Below are positions 46,178 to 54,937 of a DNA stretch of 64,000 nucleotides, piece by piece. Every line of letters starts with the position of its first letter. Within the stretch, counting starts at the first letter, position 1. The translations under genes and the position numbers were made by a program. The stretch spans positions 62,001 to 126,000 of the forward strand of contig CAWDCE010000022.1 in assembly GCA_963800725.1 (NCBI GenBank). The letters run 5' to 3'. Source of the DNA: Bog-473 sp963800725. Its GTDB lineage: Bacteria; Actinomycetota; Acidimicrobiia; Acidimicrobiales; RAAP-2. The notes beneath the pieces are model-generated. The model worked only from the letters and a program-made list of their open reading frames with translations. It searched no databases and was not told the DNA's origin.

Positions 46178-46203
46178 CCGGCGAATAGCCTTCGGATCGA
46201 ATA
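46174..46203 (+). promoter_or_regulatory. SigK-like ECF promoter
   Basis: CCATCC (46174-46179) and CGAATA (46198-46203) with an 18-base spacer resemble the promoter reported for mycobacterial SigK (CCATCC, about 16-17 bases, CGAATA). The ATG of the di-iron protein is 10 bases after the -10, which implies a very short or absent leader. A second CGAATAG at 46182 makes a direct repeat. Confidence 0.5.
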
Positions 46204-46213
46204 GTAGGCGTTA

Positions 46214-47059
46214 TGCGAACGACCATTGATTCCTACACGCAGCGATCTGGCCGCTTGGATCTGCTGGCATCGAATTCGATGACTTCAAGGACCGACCGCT
46301 CACGCCCGAAGCCCTGCGCACGCTGCGCTACATGCACGATATCGAGCATCACACCATCTGCTACCTACGCGACCTGCTCTTGACCCCGGCCCCGCTGATC
46401 CGACTATCACCTCTTTCCTCTCTTGCTGGGCCTACGAGGAGATGTGGCACGGCGAGGCCATCGGACGGGTACTCGAGGCGCACGGCGAGGAGTCGGGGCC
46501 GCTCCGGATCGCTCCTCTACGCGAAAGCGCCGCGCGCAGGCAGGCCATGTCGACCTTTGGCACCATTGGCTCGGCCGCCTTCGCCGGACGGGCCTTCATC
46601 GCACTGCACATGACATGGGGCGCCATCAACGAATGGACCACACAGGCCGGGTACGGTCGGCTCAGCGAGAGTGGCGGGCCACCCGACGCTGCGCGAGTGC
46701 TGCGGCGGATCATGAAACAAGAAGGTAGCCACATCGATTTCTATGCGACCGAAGCGGGCCGCCGTCTGGCCGACAGCCCGCGGGCCCAGACAGATGACCC
46801 GTTCGCGCTCGGGCACCTCTGGCGTCCCGTCGGTTCTGGCGTGATGCCAAAGGCCGAAGTCGGTTTCATGGTGCGCTACCTCTTCGAGGGCGCCAAGGGC
46901 AATGCCGTGGCTCAGCGCATCGACCGCCGGATCGACCGCCTTCCCGGACAGGGCGGGCTTCATCTGCTCGAGTCGGCCGTGTCGGGCCTTTCGAGGCGTC
47001 GAGCTCGCCGCCTAGGCAAAAGAATCGGCGCCCGGTCGCTCGCAGTGCGCCAGGCTTGA
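46214..47059 (+). CDS. Ferritin-like di-iron protein (frameshifts near the N-terminus)
   Basis: From ATG 46214 the frame is broken near 46250 and near 46400, then is clean from 46442. The helical bundle has metal-ligand motifs in MHDIEHHTICYLRDLL (E-x2-H type), CWAYEEMWHGEAIGRVLE (EExWH) and KQEGSHIDFYATEAG (ExxH). These are the paired ligands of ferritin-like or desaturase-like di-iron enzymes. The C-terminus is Arg-rich. No signal peptide is visible. It is divergent from the sigma gene and lies behind the SigK-like promoter, so it is a likely target. Substrate or storage role unknown. Confidence 0.65.
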
Positions 47060-47100
47060 CGCCTCAGATCCTGAGCGTCGACGAAGTCGCCCGGGCCGGC

Positions 47101-47126
47101 GGGTCACCTCGAGCTCTTGGTGACCC
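47101..47126. repeat. Inverted repeat after the di-iron gene
   Basis: GGGTCACC and GGTGACCC, a perfect 8-base inverted repeat with a 10-base loop, lie 42 bases after the di-iron gene stop. A shorter CTCAG-ATC-CTGAG hairpin is just before it. There is no T-run, so this is either a weak terminator or an operator for the next gene. Confidence 0.45.
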
Positions 47127-47247
47127 ATAATGCTGGGTGGATCTTCGTGCCTCGGGGCTCGGTTTCACCGCCTAGCCTTGGGCTCGCGACCGAGCGTGTG
47201 CCGCGGACCTCTCACCCGGCGCCTCCTCCTTGGCGGCACCCTCGCTG

Positions 47248-48398
47248 ATGTACGGCGTCCTCTTTGCTGTCGGGATCCTCGTCGTCATCTTCACGGCGGC
47301 AAGCGTCTTGTTCACCATCGTGCTGCCGCGCGAGCCCGCGCGGCTTTGAGCGCCTGTCGTCGTTTGTCAACTGGCTCGTCCAATGGGCCTTCATCCAGCT
47401 CTCGCGAATCGCGCGCAGCTACGAAGGCAAGGATGATTGTTGGCCCCGACGGCCCCGGTGGCACTGATCGCCCAACTGGCCTTTTGGGCCGCGCTCTTCA
47501 TCTTGGGCTATGCCCTGATGCTGGTGGCGACGACGCACAGCTTCGTCGCCGCCCTGGCCCAGGCGGCCGGCGCGATCCTCACCGTCGGCACCGTCGACCT
47601 CAGTGGTCCAGCCAACTCGGCCATCGATATCGGGGCCGGTGCCACCTGGGTGGTCATCGTCGCGCTCCAGATCGCCTATCTCCCAGCCCTCTACCAGGCC
47701 TTCAACCGGCGCGAAAGCCTCGTGGCCATGCTCGAGAGCCGTGCCGGCATTCCGGCCTGGGGGCCAGGTGCTGGCCCGCCACCAGCTGGTCGGCATCATC
47801 GACACCCTGCCGGACTTCTACGCGAGCTGGGAACAATGGTCGGCCGAGCTAGCCGAAAGTCACACCACCTATCCCGTGATGTTGCTGTTCCGCTCCCCCG
47901 ACCCGTGGTTCTCGTGGCTGGTCGGGCTTCTCGCCGTCCTCGATGGAGCGGCCATGCACCTGGCCCTCGCCCCGAGCACGGCCTCGTCGCAGTCACGCCT
48001 GTGCCTGCGCATGGGGTTCACCGCGCTGAATCGCATCGCCAAGGTGCTGCGCTGGGAGGGGATCCGGACCCCGAACCCGAAGGCCCGATCACCTTGACCT
48101 TCGATGAGTTCGCCGAAGCCGTCGCAATGCTCGAACACGTCGGCTTCGAAATGGAACGCAGCGCGGAAGAGGCGTGGCCGGACTTTCGAGGATCGCGCGT
48201 CAACTACGAGTCAGTCGCCTACCGGCTGTGTGACCATCTGACCGCGCCTCCTGCGCCGTGGTCGGGCACGCGCCGCCATCTGCGCTCCGGCGTGGTCGCG
48301 CCGCGGCGGCCACCCAACGCGTTCCGGGCCTGCTCGAGCAACACCGCCCAGAAGTGGTCATCCCCGTCACCACCCGGCGCCGCGACACTTCGCACTAG
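47248..48398 (+). CDS. Membrane protein, ion-channel-like (multiple frameshifts)
   Basis: Pieces from ATG 47248 to TAG 48398 make one protein: a first helix MYGVLFAVGILVVIFTAASV, then RGFERLSSFVNWLVQWAFIQ, then IAQLAFWAALFILGYALMLV. A pore-like helix and loop follow (ALAQAAGAILTVGTVDLSGP), then GATWVVIVALQIAYLPALYQ. The long cytosolic tail has RHQLVGIIDTLPDFYASWEQ and ends VVIPVTTRRRDTSH. The TVGT sequence after a short helix is suggestive of, but not equal to, a potassium-channel filter. Five or so single-base shifts are needed. It has no firm family assignment and its function is unknown. Confidence 0.5.
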
Positions 48399-48538
48399 CG
48401 CCAACGCACGCTCGTGCGCGCAACAACGCACGGCGAACCCGACGTCACGTTCGCGCCACCAAGAAATCCTGCATTGTCGACATCCGCAACACCCGAGGGC
48501 TCCGAAAGAGACATGAAGTCCCCGAACAGGAGGTCACG

Positions 48539-49395
48539 ATGACCGCAGATCCGAGAGCACTCGCCGAGTTGCTCGAAGCGTCCCAGGACCAACAGGCCGA
48601 TGCGATGCGGCCAACCCGCGATGCACTAGCGAGTTGGTTGAGCAGAGCCATGCATCGCCCAGCGATCCCGAGGCAAACGTGGCCTTCCACCACGAGCACC
48701 GGCGATCCCTTGGTGCGAGCATCGGCGCGGCGCCGCTGCTCGGCGCGGCTGGCGGCCTCGCCCTCGTTGGCGTGCTGGCCTCGGCTGCTTCGGCCGCGAG
48801 CTCGAGCGATGTGCAGCTCCTTCAAACGGCGGCGTCGATCGAGAACCTGGCGGTCGCCGCCTATACGACAGCCCTGACGTTGCCCTACATCGGCGGTTCC
48901 TCGGCCAATCCGGTGGTGACCAAGTTCGCGCAGGTCACCATGGGCCAACACACCCAACACGCCGACGCTTTCAACACGGCGGCCAAGCAACTCGGTGGCC
49001 AAGCCAAGACCAAGCCAGACCCTGCCTTCGTGCCGGTGGTCAACAAGGCCGTCAAGAGCCTCACCGGTGCCACCGATGCGCAAGGAGCGCTCGGCGTCGT
49101 GGGCTTGGCCATGGAGCTCGAGAACATCGCTGCCGAGACCTACGTCAAGGACACGGTGTTGGCCAAGTCGACCACCAACAAGGCCCTCTTCGCCAGCGTC
49201 ATGGGCATCGAAGCCCAGCACGTGGCCGTCCTCTTGGCGGTCCAGGCGCTCTTGATGGCCGGTGCCCCCCAGGACATCTCGTTGGCCCCAGGCACCGCCG
49301 CCGCCCTGCCGGCGGCTGCGGGCAGCGTCGGATTCCCCAATGCGTTCTACAAGACCAACATGGCCGCCCCGGCCAACCAAGGAGCTGTCAAGTGA
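48539..49395 (+). CDS. Exported ferritin-like protein, paralogue 1 (one frameshift)
   Basis: Starts MTADPRALAELLEASQDQQA at ATG 48539 with a strong AGGAGG ribosome site. One shift near 48630 leads to the rest. An RRSLGASIGAAPLLGAAGGL segment, an Arg-Arg plus hydrophobic stretch ending in ASAAS, looks like a Tat-type signal. The mature part is a helical bundle with AASIENLAVAAYTTAL, MGQHTQHADAFNTAAKQL and MELENIAAETYVKD, then MGIEAQHVAVLLAVQ. The E and H pairs on four helices match ferritin-like di-metal sites. It overlaps the next gene by GTGA. It may bind iron or manganese outside the cytosol. Confidence 0.7.
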
Positions 49396-50219
49396 GTAAG
49401 CACACCAAGCAATCCACGCAGTTCGCCGGCACCGAAGCCGAACTGGTCGCCATGACCAGTGACCTCGACCAGATGCATCATGACATCGGCGTACCGGCCA
49501 TGGAGGCGGGAGTCGCCGAGATGATTGAACGCATGGGAGACGATGCGATCCCGATGCGCAATTCACCGTCGGACCTTTCTCATGGGAGCCGGTGCGGCTG
49601 CGGTTGGGGGCGCCGCGCTGCTCACCGTCGGCGCCGCTCCCGGCCTGGCCGCGGCGGCCACGAGATCGCAGCGCTCGCTCAGCAGGGCCAGCGCTGCGAT
49701 GTTCCCACCCGCCAATCTCAAGGGCGACCTCGCCGTGGCGGCTGTGGCAGCCAGCCTGGAAAATCTGGCGGTCTTCGCCTACAACGCGGGACTCACCGCG
49801 GCCACGGCCGGCAAACTCGGCACCGTGCCCCCGCCGTGGCGACCTTCGCCACGACCGCCAAGGCCCAGCACACCCAGCACGCCGCGGCGTGGAACGGCGT
49901 GCTGACGGGCGCGGGCAAGCAGAAGGTGACGGTGACCAACCCGACCCTGACCCCGACGGTGCAATCGGACTTCGCCAAGGTCACCGACGTCACCGGCCTG
50001 GCCCAGCTGGCACTCACCCTCGAGACCATCGCGGCGCAGACCTACCAGGCCGAGACGGCGAAACTCAAGAGCTCGGCGGCAATCGGGCTCAGTTCATCGA
50101 TCCAGCCGGTTGAGATGCAACACATCGCCATCTTGTACTACGTCTTGGGTGAATACCCGGGCTCGCAGTCCTCGTCTGGCACACCGCTGGCCTTCAACCC
50201 GACGAATCAGGCGGCGTAG
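49392..50219 (+). CDS. Exported ferritin-like protein, paralogue 2 with Tat signal (two frameshifts)
   Basis: Starts at GTG 49392, overlapping the previous stop. A 50-residue N-terminal region (DLDQMHHDIGVPAMEAGVAE) precedes, in another frame, the twin-arginine signal RRTFLMGAGAAAVGGAALLT. The bundle has AASLENLAVFAYNAGL, KAQHTQHAAAWNGVL, LALTLETIAAQTYQAE and PVEMQHIAILYYVL, the same E/H layout as the upstream gene. Shifts lie near 49556 and 49835. The pair probably arose by duplication. Confidence 0.7.
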   Translation: MSKHTKQSTQFAGTEAELVAMTSDLDQMHHDIGVPAMEAGVAEMIERMGDDAIPMRNSPSDLSHGSRCGCGWGRRAAHRRRRSRPGRGGHEIAALAQQGQRCDVPTRQSQGRPRRGGCGSQPGKSGGLRLQRGTHRGHGRQTRHRAPAVATFATTAKAQHTQHAAAWNGVLTGAGKQKVTVTNPTLTPTVQSDFAKVTDVTGLAQLALTLETIAAQTYQAETAKLKSSAAIGLSSSIQPVEMQHIAILYYVLGEYPGSQSSSGTPLAFNPTNQAA

Positions 50220-50223
50220 GCAC

Positions 50224-50587
50224 ATGACGATGTCCCCCGTGCGCCTCGGAGCAGGAGCGCTGGCTCTGGCCGGCGCCCTGCTCGTGGCCGTACCGAGTGC
50301 CGGGTCGGCGCGGACGTCGCCGCGGCCAGCAAAGGTGCGTCGATCACCATCTCGAATTTCATGTTCAGCCCGATGTCAATCAAGGTGAAGCCCGGCACCA
50401 AGATCAAGGTCACCAACAAGGACTCGACCACCCACACGCTGAGCGCGGCAAGGGCAACGCCAAGTTCAATACCGGCAACATTGGCCATAACCAGACCAAG
50501 ACCATCACCGCACCGACCAAGGCCGGCACGTATCACTACATCTGCAATATTCACCAATACATGATGGGGACAATCACCGTCACGTGA
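50224..50587 (+). CDS. Cupredoxin (plastocyanin-like) secreted copper protein (frameshifts)
   Basis: A signal peptide from ATG 50224 (VRLGAGALALAGALLVAVPS) is followed by a roughly 95-residue cupredoxin domain read across shifts near 50330 and 50450. Blue-copper ligands are visible: His in DSTTHTLSA, then Cys, His and Met in YHYICNIHQYMMGTI (C-x2-H-x4-M). It would carry electrons or copper outside the membrane. It lies 4 bases after the second ferritin-like gene, so an operon of metal/redox proteins is likely. Confidence 0.75.
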
Positions 50588-50619
50588 CCATCGGCTGTTC
50601 TAGGTGCGCAAGCGCCGGG

Positions 50620-51674
50620 TCAGGCGAGGAGTGCGCCAAGGGCGCGGCGGGTTCGCTCCAACTGGGTCCGGGTCACCCGCTCGTCGCGATGGTGGGCCAA
50701 AAGCGGATCCCCAGGACCGAAGTTTGCCGCCGGTATCCCGTGTTCCCAAAATGACGCCACATCGGTCCAGCCGACTTTGGCCCGTGGTGCCACTTCGGTA
50801 GCGCTCACCAATGCGGCGAGGAGCGGGTGCCCGAGTGACGGCGGTGCACCATTGGAGGCATCGATCAGCTCGAACGCATCGTCGTCGTCAAAGGTGCCGA
50901 CCAGGAGGTCCCGCAGATACGCCTCGGCGTCGGCCGCGGTGCGATCCGCGCGTAGCGGAAGTTGATGGTGACGCTCGAGGCGTCGGGAACCACGTTGGCC
51001 GCCACTCCCCCTTCGACCGCCACCGCCTGCAGCTGCTCGACGAAGTCGCACCCGTCGAGCGTTGCGGTATGGCCCGCCCACGTCGACACCCGCTCGAGCA
51101 GGGTGCCCAGGCGATGGATGGCGTTACGGCCGGTGAACGGCCGCGCCGTGTGGGCCCGGACCCCGCCCAGTGAGATCTTGACGCGCATGGTGCCCTGGCA
51201 GCCGGCCTCGACCAGCGCATCGGTCGGTTCGCCCAAGATGGCTGCATCGCCGGCCAAGAGGTCGGGGCGGCCGTTCCACAGTTCGAGCAGGCCGCTGTCG
51301 ACTCGGCCGATCTCCTCGCGGGCATAAAAGCACCAGGTGCAGTCGACCGACGGTTCGGGGGTCGTGGTGGCGAGCTCCAACATGACCGCGAGCCCACCCT
51401 TCATGTCCGAAGCCCCGAGGCCCCACAAGGTGTCGCCCTCCACTTTGAGCGAGGCGTTCCCCGCCGGTGGGACCGTGTCGAGGTGCCCGGCCAGCACCAG
51501 GCGTTGGTCGCGGCCGAGCTGGGTCCGGGCGACCACGTTGTCCCCGACCCGTTCGGTCTCGAGCCAATCGACGTCACGCAAGCTCGCTTCGACCAGGTCC
51601 GCAATCGCGCCCTCGTGGTGGCTGACCGACGGGATCGCCACCAACTCGGCCGTTGCCGCCAACAGATCGCTCAC
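50620..51674 (-). CDS. dapE: Succinyl-diaminopimelate desuccinylase (one frameshift)
   Basis: An M20-family zinc peptidase starting MSDLLAATAELVAIPSVSHH at 51674. The metal motifs are VLAGHLDTVPPAG and GLGASDMKGGLAVML, then the catalytic EE in YAREEIGRVDSG and ILGEPTD. A missing c near 50951 shifts the frame; with it the text reads YAPDRTAADAEAYLRDLL. The C-terminus is GWTDVASFWEHGIPAANFGP and ends ALGALLA. It converts N-succinyl-LL-diaminopimelate to LL-diaminopimelate. It is last in the dapF, hflX-dapC, dapD, dapE run, 18 bases after dapD. Function in an otherwise intact pathway suggests the shift is a sequence error. Confidence 0.85.
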
Positions 51675-51692
51675 TGCCTCACGTCCCCGTCG

Positions 51693-52520
51693 TCACGTAC
51701 TGACGCCGTGGGTGCGCAGCACATCGTTGAGTTGCGCCTTGTCGTGGCGCTCGCCTTCGCTCAGGCGTTTGATGACCAGTACGCACGGCAAGAAGAATTC
51801 GCCGCCGGGGTATTCGCGCCGTCGGCTGGCCGACACCGCCACGCACCACGGTGGCACCACCCCGCGGCTCAGCTCCTCGCCGGTCTGCGCGTCGATGACG
51901 GGGATGGTCGGATTCAAGATGGTCCCGGCCCCGATCACCGAGCCGCGACCTACCCGGGCCCCGTCGGTGATCATGGCGCGACTACCCACGAATGCATCGT
52001 CTTCGACGACCACCGGTCGAGCGTTGGGGGGCTCGAGGACCCCACCGATGCCCACGCCCCCCGACAGGTGGACCCGAGCCCCGATCTGGGCGCACGAGGC
52101 CACGGTGGCCCAGGTGTCCACCATGGTGTTCTCCCCGACCCAGGCCCCGATGTTCACGTAGCTCGGCATGAGCACCACGCCACGGGACAAGAACGAGCCC
52201 CATCGGGCGGACGCCCCGGGAAGGACCCGCACCCCGGCGGCGGCGAAGTCGTGCTTGAGCGGCAACTTGTCCGCGTATTCGAACGGGCCGGCCTCGATTG
52301 TCTCCATGCCACGCACCGCGAAGAACAACAAGATGGCCTTCTTCAGCCACTCGTGGACCACCACCTCGTCGGTGACGGGGTCCACCTCGGCCACGCGCTC
52401 CTCGCCCGAGTCGAGCAGGGCGATGGCAACCTCGACGACGGCGGCGGCCTCGGTATCCGCCGGACTCAGCTCACCCCGGCGCTCGTAGAGTTCTTCGATA
52501 CTTCCTCGCAGATCGGCCAT
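51693..52520 (-). CDS. dapD: Tetrahydrodipicolinate N-succinyltransferase
   Basis: A 275-residue left-handed beta-helix transferase starting MADLRGSIEELYERRGELSP. Hexapeptide repeats include GVVLMPSYVNIGAWVGENTM, VGSRAMITDGARVGRGSVIG and GAGTILNPTIPVIDAQTGEE. The EPPNARPVVVEDDAFVG loop is typical of DapD. It transfers succinyl from succinyl-CoA to tetrahydrodipicolinate, the step before DapC. The start is 8 bases after the hflX-dapC stop. Confidence 0.92.
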   Translation of the reverse strand: MADLRGSIEELYERRGELSPADTEAAAVVEVAIALLDSGEERVAEVDPVTDEVVVHEWLKKAILLFFAVRGMETIEAGPFEYADKLPLKHDFAAAGVRVLPGASARWGSFLSRGVVLMPSYVNIGAWVGENTMVDTWATVASCAQIGARVHLSGGVGIGGVLEPPNARPVVVEDDAFVGSRAMITDGARVGRGSVIGAGTILNPTIPVIDAQTGEELSRGVVPPWCVAVSASRRREYPGGEFFLPCVLVIKRLSEGERHDKAQLNDVLRTHGVST

Positions 52521-52528
52521 GGTGCACA

Positions 52529-54937
52529 CTACCGAGCGACGGACAAGCGCTCTGCCACCAAGGCGAGTCGGTCCATGGGCTGCACCATGGCAATGCGGAC
52601 GAATCCGGCACCTGCGGGCCCGTAGAGGTCACCGGGTCCGACCAAGAGCCCCGCGGTTCGGGCCAGGTCCTCGGCCATGGCCCATGCGTCGGGCCACCGC
52701 TGCGTGGGCACGCGCACCCAGAGGTAGAAGGCACCCTCGGGGAGCTCGGTCGGGCAACCCCACTCGGTGAGCACGCCGGCCATGAATCTGAGCCGTTCGA
52801 GATAGCGACCGCGTTGGACCTCGACGTGGGCGTCATCATCGAGCGCCACCACGCCGGCTGCTTGGGCCGGGCCGGGGACCATCAGGCCGGCATGGCGACG
52901 TACCAGAGCCAAGAAGTCCACCAACTCGGGGTCGCCGGCGAAAAAACCCACCCGTACCCCGGCGAGATTGGAACGTTTCGACAATGAGTGGACCGAGATG
53001 ACACCTTCGAGTCCCGATTCCAGCATGGAGCGGGGAGGCCCGCTCCAGGTGAACTCCGCGTAACACTCGTCGGAGAACACCGCAATGCCATGGTCTCGCC
53101 CCCACGCCGCCTCGGCGTTGAGATCGCCGAGGCCTCCGGTCGGATTCGACGGCGAGTTCGACCACAGTACGAGGGCGCGTTGTGCATCGCTCGGGTCAAT
53201 GGCGCCCAGATCGAGGCCACCGCTATGGCCGGGAGCCGGGGGAACCGCAACGGCTCGACACCCGGCGAGCATGGCCCCCATGGCGTAGGTCGGATAGGAG
53301 ATCTGTGGATAGAGCACCGTGTCGCGTTCGGGCTGGCGCAGCCGCAGCAGGGCCGGCACCGAGGCGACGAACTCCTTGGTACCAACACACGCGGCCACCG
53401 ATGATGCGCTGATGGGTGGGATGGAGAATCGTCGGGTCAACCAACGTGCGGCCGCTTCACGCAACGCGAGGCTCCCGATTGACGCCGGATAGCCGCGCTC
53501 GGTCCCCGACCCCGACAACGCGGCCACGACCGCGTCCGGCGTCGGATCGCACGGCGTGCCAATCGAACAGTCGACCAACCCGCCCGGCAGCGCCTCGGCC
53601 AGCTTGGCGAGTTCGGCCACCCGGTCGTAGGGGTAGGGAGGCAGCTCGAATGTCACGGCGCGCTGAACGAATTCTGCGAAACGGGCCTTGCCCACGTCAT
53701 CGAGGACGACCTGGAGCGTGGCGGACTCCTCCCCGTCGGTCTGGCCAACCACCTCGCCCTCACGGTGCACCGCGGCCAACACGTCACCGCGGGCCCAGGG
53801 CACCACCAGCTCGACCACCCGGTCCGAACCGCGTAAGCGATCGGCCACCACGCGGAGGAACTCGTCGATCCCCTCGCCGCTTTGGGCCGACACCATGACG
53901 GCTCCGTCGAGGCGCGCCGCCAGCTCCTTGGCAGCTTGGGGTGCCCGGTCCATCTTGTTGATCACCACCAGTTGGGGAACTTCTGCGGCCCCGATTTCGG
54001 TCAAGACCGTCTGAACGGCTTGCATCTGGGTCTCGGCGTGGGCCGCCGTTCCGTCGACCACGTGGACCAAGAGGTCGGCGAGTCGCACCGAATCCAAGGT
54101 GGATCGGAAGGCCTCGACGAGTTGGTGGGGCAACTTGCGCACGAATCCGACGGTGTCGGTCACGAGCACCGTCTCTCCGCCCGGCAGGGCGAACTGGCGG
54201 GTGCGCGGGTCGAGGGTCACGAAGAGCCGGTTTCCCGCCAACGCCCCCGCATCGGTCAGGCGATTGAGGAGCGTCGACTTGCCGGCATTGGTGTATCCGA
54301 CCAACGCGAGCTCGCGGTGTCGGCCCCGTGCTCGGCTGCGGCGCTGCAGCGACCGCGTCCTGTCCACTTCACGCAGATCGGCTTCGAGCCGATGCATCCG
54401 GCGGACCAGGCGGCGACGGTCCACCTCGAGCTGTGTCTCACCGGGACCTCTCGTCCCAATACCGCCCGCCTGCTGGGAGAGCCCTGCGCCGCGCCCTCGT
54501 AGGCGGGGCAGGCGGTAGCGCAACAGCGCCAGTTCAACCTGCGCCTTGCCTTCAGGGCTCCGGGCGTTCTGGGCGAAGATATCGAGGATCACCGCCGTGC
54601 GGTCGATGGCGGTGCGCCCGAAGATCTTCTCGAGGTTGCGCTGTTGGGCCGGGCTCAGCTCCTCGTCGAACACCACCGTATCGGCGTCGACCGAGCGGCT
54701 GAGCTGGGCGATCTCTTCGGCCTTGCCGCGGCCGACGAACGTGGCTGGATCCGGGGCGTCTCGTCGTTGCACCACCCGGGCCACCACGTCGGCTCCGGCA
54801 CTGTGGACCAACTGGGCCAGCTCATCCATGGCCTCGTCGACCGCTTCGAGTGTGCCGCCGGGAAAAGCCACCCCGACCAAGATGATGCGCTCTCGGAACG
54901 ACCGGTCGATGAGGGTCCCGGGCAAGACGTTGCTCAA
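52529..54937 (-). CDS. hflX-dapC: HflX GTPase fused in frame to DapC aminotransferase
   Basis: One open frame of 802 residues from TTG 54937. Residues 1-427 are a ribosome-associated HflX GTPase: the N-terminal domain with GRGKAEEIAQL and GTRGPGETQLEVDRR, then G1 GYTNAGKST (214-222), G3 DTVGF (261-265) and G4 NKMD (327-330). Residues 428-802 are a class I/II aminotransferase of the DapC type: TFELPPYPYDRVAELAKLAE, LVDCSIGTPCDPTPDAVVAA, NSPSNPTGG and the PLP lysine K654 in SLSKRSNLAG. No stop separates them. A GTG codon (53656-53654) sits exactly where a separate dapC would start. The gene lies between dapF and dapD, matching the DapC step. A TTGA overlap joins it to dapF. Whether it is a real fusion, or a lost stop from one indel, is open. 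Confidence 0.88.
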   Translation of the reverse strand: MSNVLPGTLIDRSFRERIILVGVAFPGGTLEAVDEAMDELAQLVHSAGADVVARVVQRRDAPDPATFVGRGKAEEIAQLSRSVDADTVVFDEELSPAQQRNLEKIFGRTAIDRTAVILDIFAQNARSPEGKAQVELALLRYRLPRLRGRGAGLSQQAGGIGTRGPGETQLEVDRRRLVRRMHRLEADLREVDRTRSLQRRSRARGRHRELALVGYTNAGKSTLLNRLTDAGALAGNRLFVTLDPRTRQFALPGGETVLVTDTVGFVRKLPHQLVEAFRSTLDSVRLADLLVHVVDGTAAHAETQMQAVQTVLTEIGAAEVPQLVVINKMDRAPQAAKELAARLDGAVMVSAQSGEGIDEFLRVVADRLRGSDRVVELVVPWARGDVLAAVHREGEVVGQTDGEESATLQVVLDDVGKARFAEFVQRAVTFELPPYPYDRVAELAKLAEALPGGLVDCSIGTPCDPTPDAVVAALSGSGTERGYPASIGSLALREAAARWLTRRFSIPPISASSVAACVGTKEFVASVPALLRLRQPERDTVLYPQISYPTYAMGAMLAGCRAVAVPPAPGHSGGLDLGAIDPSDAQRALVLWSNSPSNPTGGLGDLNAEAAWGRDHGIAVFSDECYAEFTWSGPPRSMLESGLEGVISVHSLSKRSNLAGVRVGFFAGDPELVDFLALVRRHAGLMVPGPAQAAGVVALDDDAHVEVQRGRYLERLRFMAGVLTEWGCPTELPEGAFYLWVRVPTQRWPDAWAMAEDLARTAGLLVGPGDLYGPAGAGFVRIAMVQPMDRLALVAERLSVAR

